Source of the DNA: Prochilodus magdalenae
Lineage: Eukaryota; Chordata; Actinopteri; Characiformes; Prochilodontidae
Direction of reading: 5' to 3'
DNA length: 64,000 bases
NCBI GenBank assembly: GCA_024036415.1
Contig: JAMWET010001033.1
Location: 62,001 to 126,000, forward strand
Shown piece by piece: positions 48,730-61,500 of the stretch (positions are counted from its first letter, which is position 1; every line of letters starts with the position of its first letter). Below the pieces are notes generated by a model. That model was not told the DNA's origin. It searched no databases and saw nothing but the letters and a program-made list of their open reading frames with translations. The position numbers and the translations under genes were made by a program.

Positions 48730-49685
48730 TGTATTGATGTTGTGTGAGACTCAACATTATTGGCCCAGCATTAAAACGGTAGGTAGTTCAGGTGCCGGAG
48801 CTAGGCAGTTTAAAATGTGGTAATGTCCATTAAAGTTTTAACTAAACAGTTAGAAGAGAAGCTTACCTTGCTGTCCACACCTACATTCTGCATGCAGCCT
48901 GGAGACCTGGAATATTCCAGGTGGAAATGCAGCCCTGGCATAGTGGCTAGGTGATCCATTTTTCCCCCAAGTAGAAAGTGGCTATATAAACGCAATATTT
49001 AAATTATTTATGTTATGCACTTTAATTATACCACATAATTTGCATTGTTATAATCTCCAATCTCTTATAAACCCACTCATTAACAAACTCTTATTGATCC
49101 AGATTATACACCCCCATGTTGACTTGGGAAAGATCTTCCATTCAACATGAAACCACACTGTGCTGATTTTGCCTGCTGATGGCTTTCACTCAGTCCTGCA
49201 TCGCCGTGGGCTTAGCTAGTTTGGTGCATTCCCTCAACTGCTAGTATTCAATAAGATTTGAATAGCGAAACTGACCGTAGGCCTGTCCTCTCTCTGAGTC
49301 AGGTAAATATAGCCCCTCTACTTTTATCTCCAGATCCTAGATGAAGATTCATCTGTAGCTTCAAGAGCATATCATGGACCCTGGACTCACTGCGGATCTC
49401 CATTTTAGTATTCCCTCTGAGCCGCAGTGCCACAGACTCATAATTAATGATCCCCAGTGCCAGCCCTTGGCTGCATTAAACCTTAAAGGTCCTGCCACAT
49501 CCAGTAACTAACTCATGGAGGACACAGATGAGACAGAGAGTCAGACTGAAAAGTGCAATTAAGTGCAAAGCGAGCATGTTCATACCCAACTTATCACATC
49601 TAATCAAGTGGGAGAACTTCGCCTTTCACAGAATTAGCTTTAGCATGCCACTTTAACTCGGCCCACTTCAGCATTGCCCCCATGT
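48730..49685. other. Non-genic stretch, no recognised feature
   Basis: Non-repetitive by eye, no coding support; 49100-49560 could be conserved non-coding. Confidence 0.35.
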
Positions 49686-49689
49686 TACT

Positions 49690-49940
49690 TAGCAGAGTTC
49701 TGAAACAGCACTGCTCACAACACAATGTCAGTGTCACTGGAGTGCTGAGAATGATCAACCATCCTCATAATACCCGCTCTGTGGTGGTCCTGTGGGGTCC
49801 TGACCATTAAAGAACAGGGTAATAAAGTATACAAAGAACCAGATGGACTACAGTCTGTAACTGTACAACTACAAAGTGCTGCTATTTGGACAGTGGAGCT
49901 GATGAACTGGATAGTGAGTGTAGAAATAAGGAGGGGGTTT
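49690..49940 (+). repeat. Dispersed repeat family C copy
   Basis: GTGTCACTGGAGTGCTGAGA, CTGTGGTGGTCCTGTGGGGT and GAACAGGGTAATAAAGTATA. Confidence 0.8.
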
Positions 49941-50579
49941 TAATGTTATAGCTGATCAGTTAAAGCCACACATTAAATGAGTTTTAATGTCACTCTAATA
50001 AGCTATAAACTCTGTAATAAGCACTTACCAATGCGTATTACATTCTTAGACTCATGCATCTTATATACAGGGATTAAATTAGCCCTTTTCTATCAACATG
50101 GTGTTGGTGCTGGTGCCAAAATGTCAAACCGTTCTGTGCTTTTCCACCTAAAAAAAATGGCAAAGGGGCGTGGCACTGCACGATGAACTGCACTGAGCTG
50201 AACTCGGGAACAATTGTATCCCACCGGTGATGTTCTTGTGTATGAGTGCATTCAACAGAAGGCATCTGTATTCTAATGAGCTAAAATGTGAAAAAGTCAA
50301 AACATATGCCATTAAATAATTCAGGAGATGAACTTAACCTTTATAATGGAAATAGGAAACAAAACTACAAGATGTCTTGCACGTAACCAACGTCTGTGAC
50401 AATCTCTGGCTGCACACAGATGCTGAAAAAGCTGATTGTGGATAATGAGATGTCCTCAAAGCAAGAAGTACGTTTTGCACTTTGCACCATCATGTTGTTT
50501 TTAAGCATTGTCCGCCCACTTATGCTTACTGGCTAAGGACCACCCACATTCAGATGTGTAATAGCTTGACTTTCAAACC

Positions 50580-50885
50580 TGTAGACATTACTTACATGGC
50601 AAGTAAAATTATTAACACTATTTAGTGAATACATATATTAGAGATGATTTATCTTATTTACAGATATTATTTACTGATGTTAAGTGATTTTTTTGAACCA
50701 AATTTTCTCACTATATTGGCAGACAATTGTACCAGCCAAATTAGCTACCGCCATGGTGACAACATTTGACTCACGAAACGACAAGTTAAAATGTCTGGAA
50801 ATAAATAAAATTGTCTTAATATGAACTCACATCAATCTCAAATGAAACTTTTAAGATATATCAACTAGATACACTAGTCAAAAGT
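50580..50885. mobile_element. Fold-back MITE family fragment
   Basis: TGTTAAGTGATTTTTTTGAA, ATTTTCTCACTATATTGGCA, AGATATATCAACTAGATACA. Confidence 0.65.
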
Positions 50886-51179
50886 GTCGACATGGCTACT
50901 TATAGAAGGTTCTGCTTTTGTTTAGCTTAATACTTCGTTAAGAATAAAAGTTAAGTCAAACTATAAAATAGCAGTCATGGAATTATACAGTCCACATTAA
51001 AATCATCTAAAATTGAACTTTACAGGAGGATAAACAGCTTTCTTAACCTGCAGTTGATATAACAAGTTTGATTTCTAAGCAGTTTTGGAGCAATTCTGCA
51101 GGTCTGTCCATCATGAATGTTCACTAAACTGAAAGGGGAACTAGAGATTCAAGTTTTCACACAACTAAATATAAATTGG

Positions 51180-51660
51180 TGTCATGCTTCTGGGTTCCCG
51201 ACCGTCTCCGATCTCCTGGACTCCATCTCCCAGAATACGCTCCGTGATGATATCACAGCCACATGACCCGAAAAACCAAATCACATAACACTTCTGCGTT
51301 CTAGGGCTCCTGAGTTCTAACTGCCCACCTGCACCTCATTTCCCCGTTGCCACTTAAACCACACACGCCCACAGCCACTTTGCGAAGCATTGTTAAACTC
51401 TGTTACTTGCTACTCCTGTTTACGACCATCCTTTGTTATTTAACTCTCGCTTTTGGATTTCCCCTTTTTGGTTTGTTTGTTTGTCTCTCTGCTTGCTCTC
51501 TGTGTTTTGATTTTTCCTGTCTCTCTCTCTCTCAGCCTCGACCTGTTCATGACTGTTATACTGGTACTGTACAGGATAACTTTACATCGTTTTGCCATGT
51601 TTCACAGACATACATGCATAGGGAAGTCTGTCCTAATAAGAGCATAATACATAACACCTG
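51180..51660 (+). repeat. Retroelement-like segment, unassigned
   Basis: CTCCATCTCCCAGAATACGC, CACCTGCACCTCATTTCCCC, then a T/C-rich stretch with GTTTGTTTGTTTGT and CTCTCTCTCT. It resembles the leading part of a teleost retroelement copy (5' UTR or LTR). The frames here are low-complexity artefacts. Confidence 0.4.
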
Positions 51661-51664
51661 AAAG

Positions 51665-52500
51665 CTGTCCACAGTAATTCATAGCAATGCTTTCTCTCGA
51701 AATGAGAATTTTAATTCTTATAAAAAAAATTATTAATTTAAATGGCAGCATTTCAATAAACATTTCTACATTGAATCATATGTTATTCAATATGCCACTG
51801 AACATTACAGTGATTTACCTCAGTTAAGGGGCTTTATTCACACTCCACCACATTCACATGATAAAACCACTGCATTCATTAAGCTTGGTGGTGTAAAACT
51901 TAATGCTTTAGCAATACTGGTCTTCTTAAGCCTTATCAGGCCAATAGCTGGTAATTAACTTGCTGCTTATTACTGTTTAAGCATTAAGCTTCATTAAGGA
52001 TGAATTAAGCTTTTGCTAGAGCACTTGTATTTGTACAGTTCTGGCAGAAGAGAACACCAAAGTCTGCCCACTGTTGTTTTTCTAAGACTTACTAAGAGCA
52101 TGATACTGGGCATGCAAATGCTGTGCACAGCAATTCGTAGATGCTTTGTAACAATATTTTTGGACTATGACCAACTGGATTATGAGATATAACAAACATA
52201 TAAAAGTCCTCTGTGCTGCTTAATTCACTCAGGTTATGTCTGAAATGGTAGGGAAAAACAGTTAATTAGCAGCTACTGGCTTGAGAAGGCTTAATAATAG
52301 CATCACAAGGGCATTATAATGTCCGCCCACAGTGAAGTGACCTTTACGTTGTGTGGAAATTTATGACAAGAGGCTGTCAAAAAAACAAAACCAGGTCTAA
52401 AACTGGTTAGAAAGTGGACATATGTTATAGTTAAGAATGTTTTAGTTTTTCCTAACCCTGATAAGGTTCCTGGGTGGCGCTGTCACCTCACAGCAAGAAA
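51665..52500. other. Non-genic stretch, no recognised feature
   Basis: Several AAGCTTCATTAAG / TTAAGCATTAAGC words at 51880-52015 but no defined element. Confidence 0.4.
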
Positions 52501-52505
52501 GGGTA

Positions 52506-52852
52506 ATGTTTGACTTCTGGTTTGTTGTCATGCATTACACATCCAGAAGACCTGGAGTCACTCCAACTTCACACCTGCCGGAACGTCTGCAGGAACTGTG
52601 TGAGACTATTGTAGCTGCATGGGATGGATTATCACAGGACACTATTAGAAAGCTCTACAACTCCATACTGAGATATCTCACACGATCCGTTAGCAAACAT
52701 GGCACCTTGACGCTGTGTTGAAAGACTTCTGTATGTGTAGCTGAGTAAATATTGGCCATATCAGTCTAAATTTATCATAATTTATTCTTCCTGGTAACCT
52801 TTATCTTCCTTACAAATAGCACTGCAATCCCACTCTTCCTTCTGGGTGCAAC
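52506..52852 (+). mobile_element. Mariner-like deletion derivative, 3' portion
   Basis: Begins just before the shared deletion junction (CATCCAGAAGACCTGGAGTC) and continues through CTGCAGGAACTGTGTGAGAC. It ends CCTTCTGGGTGCAAC at 52852, directly followed by TA, the expected mariner target base pair. Confidence 0.8.
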
Positions 52853-52854
52853 TA

Positions 52855-53480
52855 TTCCTTTGATGATGAATGTATTATGGAAAGAAATGTGGAGTCTAAT
52901 AATATTTTCCCTCTTCCACAAGAAGTTAAAGAAGAATTATAGCACCAGCTATTCCATCCCTGATTACTGGAGCAGGCTCTATAGTCCAGATGCTGCTAAG
53001 CAGAGTTCTGGTGTCAGTGTTATCTCGCTCAATACTGAAAGCAGGGAATGTATTTGTCCGTGTAAAACTCAAGAGAAAGAATGGCCTGACACTCAGCCAA
53101 TACAGACGAGCCAAGGAGCCGCCGTCTCACAATGAAGCAGTGTTGCTGCTCCGTGCCGCTCGGTTCCCCAACACCAGTGAAGCGGCAGCAGCTCACCCAG
53201 GCTCGATGCTGGCAGGCCGGCATTCATTCAAACTTTAATCTGATATTGGCAGCTGACTCGCAATCCATTATCTATTCGCTCAGATCCAGTTCTGTGCAGG
53301 TGCTACTGCGTTAAAATGGCTTTCTGCAGAGAACTGGCAAAGAAGCCCTGGAGTACTACAGTACATATGCCAGCAAACAGAAGAGCAGTAAACACAGAGT
53401 TAACACAGTTTTGGAATACAACTGTTACTGCCTTGTAAAAATGACTCCTATAAGCATTTCCAATTGTCCAGGTGCATATA
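52855..53480. other. Non-genic stretch, no recognised feature
   Basis: Overlapping frames at 52860-53314 on both strands but no family recognised. Confidence 0.35.
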
Positions 53481-53484
53481 GCTG

Positions 53485-53835
53485 CATAAGTCTCATGCGA
53501 CTGAAATGTACCTAGTAGCGTGTAATACATCCACAAACACGAATAACAGCTGTGATTGGATTTGGCATGTACTGGACAAGTTTCTGGATGTAGGCCACAT
53601 CAATGTTCAGACACTTTTGCACCAACGAATTGTGCAGTTGGGTCAGATTTGGTGGATGCCTTCCCTGGCACAGTTCTGAGGAGAATGTCCTGAAGACTGG
53701 GATTTTTGCCTCTTCTGGTAGACCTGTATGAGTGTACGCGATCATACACCTGCAGATTCAGCTACTTTCTTCACACTATGGTCTTCAGTGCACCCAAATG
53801 CAATCGCTCGTTTTAGCCAATCATTAACATCTGCT
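53485..53835 (-). mobile_element. Tc1-like family A deletion derivative
   Basis: CATGCGACTGAAATGTACCT, CCAGATTTGGTGGATGCCTT, CTTCTGGTAGACCTGTATGA and CCAATCATTAACATCTGCTT; reverse orientation. Confidence 0.8.
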
Positions 53836-53849
53836 TAATGACCACCACA

Positions 53850-54065
53850 GAGCAGTATTATGTGCGTGGTGGTGGAGTGGCATGCTGCTGGAATGTTTAA
53901 ACACTGTGTCCACTTACTGTCCATTAGACACTCCTACCTTGCTGGTCCACCTTGTAGATGTAAAGTCAGAGACGTTAGCTCATGTGCTGCTGCACAGTTT
54001 GTTCTGGTCATCATTGTCTAACTTTTCTTCAGTGGTCACATGATGCTGCCCACAGGGTGCACCCC
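53850..54065 (-). repeat. Dispersed repeat family C fragment
   Basis: CACTCCTACCTTGCTGGTCC, TTGTAGATGTAAAGTCAGAG and GTGCTGCTGCACAGTTTGTT, as in the second half of 46345-46900. It directly abuts the Tc1-like copy at 53485-53835. Confidence 0.75.
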
Positions 54066-55230
54066 AGATGTGGTGGTTCTACACGTCCATTTCCACCCTA
54101 TGATTTGTTCCTAGTAATGCTGTTTGTGGTTGCTCCATTGTGGTTGTATGTAAATATTGGGGGTGTAAATATTAATCTGCTCAGAATTAGTCTATTTTGA
54201 AACAGTTTAGGATTTTGGAATCAGCTCGTTTTACCGTCCTCTTTTGGAAATGCAGGGAATTTATTAGAAGGAGAAACAATAATGTTTGAAGTTCATGATA
54301 TGTTGGTTCTTTGTACTAAACCCTCCTTATTTATCTACACCATTGTACATGCAGTTTTCCATTCTATTGCACCTTTAGCCAGGTAGTGGGGGAAAAATCA
54401 CAAAAAAAATTAAATTTTCAACATACATACTCAGACCGTTCTGTGCCACTTCCATACCTTGCTTAATGGTCTAAAATAAGCTCAGCCTGTTCTAGAAACC
54501 TGGGTCAGTTCTGGCCCACTGATAGCATCTCCTGCTTTTCAATGCCGTATCACCAGTTTGATAAATGACTTCAATAATTGATGCATCCTCTCTGTTGTGG
54601 TTCAGCTCAGTCTACCGGGAAACTTTTTTGCGCCAGCTTATTGAGGAGAAATTCTGTCCTCCACAGGCAAACATAAGCTTGTCTCTTCGTTCCTCGATCC
54701 CACCCCTGTGATTATCAGATAGATTATCACTGTGTACAATCTTTACTCGCCCATAATTTAAGACACACATGAATATTTCAGCATCCTCCACGGGCTGCTC
54801 CCCCTCTCACTTTGTTGATGAGGGCACACCAAGAACAAAAGCACTGAGTGAGACAATAATACACTGAACTGTATTAGACTAATTATAACCTGAAACTAAT
54901 TACCCGGTCATGTGTAGTGTAGAATGGTGTAGGGCTTGTCAAATCCAACATGAGTGCTGTCACACTGAGCTATTACAGGCTTTCACAAGGACTACAATGC
55001 TGTTCAAAATTCACCCTTTACTTGCCCAGTTCCAGTCAATATGCCCATTATGTAGCGTTTCTAACAGAAAATTACACTGAAATCTAAAAAACTACACATA
55101 AACTCGTCTAAGAATTGAACGAGTCCACTCTTTACTCTCATTAGAGCTTCCATTCTTTTCAGGAGATACTTTCAGTTTTTCAAGCAAACCTACAACAATA
55201 TTTCTCCACACTTTCAAGGTTCAGTCTTAG
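54066..55230. other. Non-genic stretch, no recognised feature
   Basis: No coding or repeat assignment made. Confidence 0.35.
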
Positions 55231-55236
55231 AAGTTT

Positions 55237-55950
55237 CACTGCAAAAAAATCTTCTACTGTATATAATTCATTTCATGATTGTTGTAGACCTATTATAAGA
55301 CTCATTTATTTAAAGAAATTTAAAACTGAAACATGTAAAAACTGCTGAGAATGAGGCTAAATAATTTTAAAATAAACTTACAATGATTTTAAAAATGCAC
55401 TTTTAAGATATATCAATCTTACCCAATTTCATTTTACTTGCCAGTGATGTTGCCCTGCAATTATTGAATATTCCCAGTAAACCATGATTGTTCGTGGATG
55501 TCTAAAATGTGTTTAAATATGGTCAGATACATGATTTCAGCAATGTTTCAACAGTTCAAATGGTTCAAAGTAAAAACCTCTCTCATCTCTTTGCTTAAAT
55601 TACATAAATCAAGTAAAAATCTGAGATAAAATAAATAAATCTCAAAATTGTAAGATATATCAACCAGATATTAGATCACTTGTATCACTTACATCGAGTA
55701 TAAATTCTCATTTTTAGATTATTGTAAGCTCATTTTTACCTGTTTTACTAGTGATTTTAGTAAACCAGATTTTTGTCACTATATTAGTAGATAATTCGTC
55801 CTGTTTTTAGCTAATTTCTCAAAAGAAGCCAATACAATGGGCTAATATGGCTTTACCCCTAGGAATCCCTTAAAACAAAAAAAGACTTTAGAATATATCA
55901 ACTAGATGTAAGATAATTTTACTTGCCAAGATCTAATTTTCTTTGCAGTG
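55237..55950. mobile_element. Fold-back MITE (CACTGCA family), 714 bp
   Basis: Inverted termini: left CACTGCAAAAAAATC, right TTTTCTTTGCAGTG. Internal arms share TTTACTTGCCA / ATATATCAAC-AGAT words in both orientations. No coding capacity. Confidence 0.75.
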
Positions 55951-55999
55951 TAGAATTGATATAGAGCAGCTGCCACTATTTCACATTTCTAGTGACCCA

Positions 56000-56220
56000 T
56001 TGTTTAGGCTGCTGTTCATATTTAGATGTTGTAACCATGTTTTAATTATTTCAAATGGTTTTTGTAAGGCAAATATTCTTACATTTTAACTCAAAACAAG
56101 TAAATGACTAATATTAGGTTAAATAAAAAATAAAAATAAATTCTAAAATTAGAATTTCACATATTTATCAACTATGCATATAAGAATATTTAATGTGCCA
56201 GGTGCAGTGATGTTTCTAGG
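56000..56220. mobile_element. Fold-back MITE fragment
   Basis: TTTTAACTCAAAACAAGTAA and ATTTATCAACTATGCATATA words next to the 55237 copy. Confidence 0.5.
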
Positions 56221-56224
56221 ATTA

Positions 56225-56995
56225 GAAGAATGCCAGTAGTGAGATATTTATCTTGCAAATTGGTTAACCCGAATCAAGATTCATTCCAAGTACATAAATC
56301 GATGCAGTAGATGAAATGAAGGAATTACTCAACCAAAAGAAGCCAGAAGACAGCAGTATACCACACACTAATGGTAGTAATAGCTCCCCTTAGGATGAAC
56401 ACATACTTAGCTGAAGACAGAAAATAGGCAGTGTGTAGATTAATAATCATTTAGTCAGACCTAGCTGGAGACTTGACACGTCAAATGATTCCTTTAGCAA
56501 AAGGAGCGCAAAACAATTTCTCCCATGAATGACTCAATGGGAATATGAACCGAGTGGAAAAAGGCAAAATAACATAGCAGTCCGTCAAAATGCAATAACA
56601 GCCATCTGGGAAGATAATTGCCAGATTGATGGCAGAATACATAAGGGTTAATGTCGACCATTTGTTAGATAACTATCTCCCTCACACTGGCCTCGGTCTA
56701 AATCTTTAGGATTGGTTGATGCTATGGTGGCTTTCATATGCACCGCATGCTACCATGTGAAAATATGACGGATACAAATGGGCACTACCCGTAATGACCA
56801 GTGATTTACTGAAATGGCTAAGAAGAAGAAAGCCCAGCGCTGTTAAATAAGGCTTGGATTTCCAAATGTGTTTTTTTCCCACTGTGCAGTAGGGATTTTA
56901 AGCATGCAGTGTGCTACATCCAACCGTGCTGTTTTCCCCATGCTCATGTTTCATTAGCTGGCCCTTTTTCCTTTTCAGGGTTGCCAGGTTCGCTG
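56225..56995. other. Non-genic stretch, no recognised feature
   Basis: No feature supported. Confidence 0.35.
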
Positions 56996-57129
56996 TTGTC
57001 ATACACAAAACTGTACTAGATTGAAAGTACAGTCATACATCGATTTTGGGCTACTTTCTAAATGTGTCACAGCTGCTAAAATAAGTTTGATACTGTGACT
57101 GCAGCAGAAACAACTAAATATTATGTGAA

Positions 57130-57415
57130 TATTTAAGCTCACCAAGCAAAAAAATGAGTCCCCTGTGACTGAAATATACCTAACAGCGTTTAATACCTCC
57201 ATGAGCACCAAAAACAGCTGTGACTAGATTTGGCACGGACTGGATAAGTTTAAGCATATAGGCCAAATCAATGTTCAGACACTCTTGCTTCAAAGAATTG
57301 GTCAGCTGGGCCAGATTTGGTGGATGTCTTATCAGGCATTTTGCTGTTTGGTAAAGGTAGTCCCACAGATCTTCAAGATGATTCAAATCTAGGGATTTGT
57401 GGGCCATTACAAGGA
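57130..57415 (-). mobile_element. Tc1-like family A remnant with transposase C-terminus
   Basis: The minus frame (57180-57407) reads AHKSLDLNHLEDLWDYLYQ then RHPPNLAQLTNSLKQECLN: the SPDLNPxExLWD motif keeps the Glu (LED) but has Pro changes. Terminus AAGCTCACCAAGCAAAAAAA at 57135 and after. Confidence 0.85.
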
Positions 57416-57419
57416 CAGA

Positions 57420-57760
57420 CAGCTGGGGCTAGATAGTTAGCGTGCTAAGCTCAGTAGATATCTCCAACACCCTACATAAATGCCTTTGACACACAAAATC
57501 AAGATTATATTTTTTTTACATTCTAATGTTGGTTTATTTATTTATGTATTTATTTTTCTATCTCACATATCAATCCTTTAAAGTTATCTCGCAGAAAGTT
57601 ATTACATGAAATGCTTGAAAATCTGTTGTGCTATTGTAGTAGTTTAGTAGTAGTAGGAATAAGACATCATTGTGGACTAAAATGATCAAGTGCACTATTG
57701 TTTGTTTTTTTTAATTGATCACTATTTAACCTCTATTAACATTACATACACTACTCATCC
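57420..57760. other. AT-rich stretch, no recognised feature
   Basis: TTTATTTATTTATGTATT low complexity at 57530-57560 only. Confidence 0.4.
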
Positions 57761-57764
57761 ATCC

Positions 57765-58160
57765 AAATCATTGAATTCAGTTGTTCCAAACTCTTCCAGT
57801 TAAAGTGGAGTTGTTTTTCAGGAGTTGGGCTTGGCCCCTTACTTCCAGTGAATGTAACTCTTAATATTTCACCACCACCTTTGTAGACGGTAAGATGGTA
57901 AGTCTCAAACCATTGTTATAAATTACTTTGTCTGCATCTGGAAGATATGCAGAATTCCCTATCAATAACCTATTAGTGTACTCTTGGTTTATGACTGCTA
58001 TCAAACGCTTCTTCTACATCTCCATGTACTTCTACTCCTGCAAATATCACAGTGTATTGCCATAAAATCGAACACTGTAGTTCTGCATCATAAGGTCACT
58101 ATAAATCAACTCTTTCTCATTTCAACACACTATAAGGTCAATCTAGGGGCACAGGAAAAG
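57765..58160 (+). mobile_element. Decayed Tc1-like remnant upstream of grxcr2
   Basis: AATCATTGAATTCAGTTGTT and TTGGGCTTGGCCCCTTACTT then CCAGTGAATGTAACTCTTAA resemble teleost Tc1 sequence as I recall it. Weak and discontinuous. Confidence 0.45.
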
Positions 58161-58565
58161 CCCAAGATACATAAATCCAAGGTTGTAAGATTTAGCAAAA
58201 GGTGCTACTTGTTAGCTTCTTAAATCATTGACTCAAATAAGCAAAAGCAGATGCTGAACATGCATCAATACCTCATCTTAAATAGTTCCTCAGTATGTTC
58301 TAAAACTCTTCTCTTATTAGCACAAAAGCACACCTGCCGTGTTCCCTCAACCATGATTATTTGATGGAGGTAAGCGGTCTCAGTTTCTGCCTCAGCCCCC
58401 ATCCTGCACCTGATCTGGTTGCTCAATAATTGAGCAGGGATGCAATGGAGAGTGGCTGGGCCTCCTGCTTCTCCTCATTTTACCACGTGATGCTACCTGG
58501 TGCAACAAAGCAGGTGCTACATGGTTGTCCTCTGGAACAGCTCTTAGAACGTCCACAAAGGTACC
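58161..58565 (+). promoter_or_regulatory. grxcr2: grxcr2 upstream region / 5' UTR
   Basis: Immediate upstream sequence of the grxcr2 ATG; no clear TATA box. A frame in another phase (58430-58777) overlaps exon 1 and is a shadow of the GC-rich exon. Confidence 0.4.
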
Positions 58566-61500
58566 ATGGAGGAACTGCAGAAGAAGCCAGGGCCGAGATA
58601 CGAGAGCAAGCCACGGAAAGTGAGGTTCAAGCTGGCCTCATCCTACAGCGGCCGGGTCCTGAAGCACGTGTACGAGGACGGGCAGGAGCTGGACAGCCCC
58701 GAGGAGAAGTACCCTCACAGCTTCATCCACACCAAGACCCCTCAGCACCTGGACATGGGACAGCTCTGTGGCTTTGAGGAGATGCAGGATCAGGGTTTGT
58801 ACCCACCCACAGGGCTCATTGCTCAGAGGATCAACGTGTACCGGGGAGTTGGTGGCTTTATGCCTCCAGCCTGTGGGGACACCCAGGATGATGATGAAAA
58901 TGTAAGTGGACTCCTGATAGCACAAGGTTAAATTAGGAGGCCACAGTGGCATCGCTTTTTTGGGGCCTTTTTTGTTCCTGAAATTGTGAGAGAGGCAAAG
59001 AAAGTCTTGGCAGGGTCTCCTTTCTCTGCATAAGGATCTCTTAACTGTAGCCTTACATAATTGATACATCTCCAGTGTGAGATGACTTGTTCCCAAATCA
59101 GTCTATTTATAGAGGCGCGTGGCTTTTAACCACAGCCAGTGTAGCCTCAGGATACAGGTTGACATTCTTAGCTTTGCTTTAATTGTTTGGTGCACGCCAC
59201 TTTTCTTTCCCCACTTTGTGTGTGTGCACAATGCCGCTCTCAGATAATTGGGGTGAATAATTAGCCCAAATCCTCCAGCACAATTTATCATTAGCATGCA
59301 GCTGCTGAACGTGGCTTATCAGAATGGGAAAGAAACAAGATTGGTTTTAGGGGACTTTTCCTCTCACTGGCTTCCCAGATGGATTCAAGACAAGGTAAAT
59401 ATGAATGCTAGTTGGACAGGTCGGCAGTATTACACTGCTGCCTATGTGTCAGCGCCTTTTAATTCTGCAGCGTATTATTATTATTATTATTATTATTATT
59501 ACAGTGTCAGTCATAAAGTTCTGATGCAGTGGTTCTGCGGTGGATCTGTGACTCAGACTTGTCATGAAAGACTGTCATGCCTCCCTCAAAGGATCACTGT
59601 GTGAAGCTGTGCTCTATTCATAGCACTCCCCCGATTACAGTGACAGAAACTGATTCAGAGTAGACGGAAGCGAGCTTTGATCAAGGCTTTGGTGTTCATT
59701 TTTCCCAGTTTACTGACAACGTGTAATACTGGCATTCTTCCCGTCTTTGTGTTTGGATGTTTCATTCCAGGCACCGGTTTTAGACTTTGGAAAGATCATT
59801 ATCTACACCAGCAACCTAAAGATCATCCGGGCTCCTCACAGAAAAGGAGAGTCTGGGAGAAGTCATCATCGGAGTCGTGGTGACGGAGGAGAGGCCTCAC
59901 CAACCCGGGAGTCCAGGTCTAAAGGAAGACATAAAACAAAAGCTGCCCGTGCTGAAGAACGCAGCCCCACTCCCAAACAGAAGGCATCCTTGAAGGTCAG
60001 GCATTTAAATCCCTTGTTGGGGAAATTTTAGTCTTCGCATTTAACCCATCCGTGAAGTGAAACACCACAAACACACTCACTAGTGAACACACTAGGGGGC
60101 AGTGAGCACAGCCCTTCCCCGGCGCCCGGGGAGGCAGTTAGCGGTGGGCAGCACCTCATCCACGGTAGGCTCGGGAATCGAGCAGTTAGGGGGGTTGTTC
60201 CCTAAAACCTGCCTTGAACCTCAGACTTGAAAGAAGCTTGAGCCCATAGCATGCATCCAGAAAACAGTGCGTCTTCTCCCCCTTCTTTACCCTACTACTC
60301 AGGGCACAAATCGAACCAATGAACAATATATACTGGCTTAAGGCACAAGGCTAACACAACATACCAGACCCTAATGGCTCCATGGTGTCCTGTACATTCA
60401 CATGCATCTTGAATATCCTCCTAGCATGTACCTAGACAGACTTGAGAAGAAGCTTGAGCCCATAGCTGCATCCAGAAACCTCTGCTTCTGCTATTCTTCT
60501 CCCCTTCTTTTCCTACTACTCAGACAAGCTGATAACTCCCAAGGTAGAGATGCCTAATAATTTGGGATGAACTACTTAAAATGGTTACTTACAAACACTA
60601 TTAGGCCGCCAGGTCTTCAGAAGCTCCTTGCCTTTCTTTGATGTCCTCATGTTTCTTGGACTGCTACGTGATCAGGGCAGGTATAGTAGTCAATTTGTAA
60701 GCAGTCTGACTCAAGAAGGATCCACACATTATGAAAAAAACTTTATATGTTTTATATAAATTCACAATGAAATATCAATTTTAGGATTTCTGGATGCCAC
60801 CAAAGCCCTTCTGCCAAAAGAGCCAAAGGGTTGTTTTCATGGCTATTGAGCACCCCCCTCTAGAGCAACACCAGCCACGTGGGGAGACATTATCTCAGTA
60901 ACTCTCACCTGTCTCACCTGTGCACATATCACCAAGTGCTGGAAAAACCCCAATTAAAATCACCAACTTCTTTTTAAGGAGGCGGCACATTGCTAATTTT
61001 GCATGCTAATCAGATCATAATAAACTCTCTGCAAAGGCCTGATCGTAATTATATTGCTATACATTGTAATAAACATTGTAACTGAAGATCAACATGGTTG
61101 AGTATCTGGCAGGTTCTCCTTGAATGCCTTGATTTATCATAGTGACATTTATTATATGGTGACATTTAAATGATTTAACATGCATTCTCTCGGCATAAAG
61201 CATATTGGTAGTTTGCCGAATGCACTACATGAGTTGCCTTGAATTATTTATAGTGTCTTTTTTCAACACTGGAAATGATTTGGCAGTAGCCTTTATGCAT
61301 TATGTGCACATGTAAACTCTATTATTTTCCTTATTCCATCTCATATTGAGCTAGAGCATTGTTAGCATCCAACAGTAAGCTTTTACTTAGCATGTAGAGC
61401 ATTACTGACACAGGCAGCTGTGGCAAACCGTGACTATTAGAGCTAGACCCTTAGTTCTACAAATTCTTGAAACACATTGTAGCCACAGGTGTTTGACATT

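Noticed and set aside
51347..51661. 104-codon frame with hydrophobic start
   Set aside because: Embedded in retroelement-like, T/C-rich repeat sequence; the hydrophobicity comes from T-rich codons.
58430..58777. 115-codon frame overlapping grxcr2 exon 1
   Set aside because: Off-frame shadow of the GC-rich exon; the overlapping frame from 58566 matches GRXCR2 along its length.
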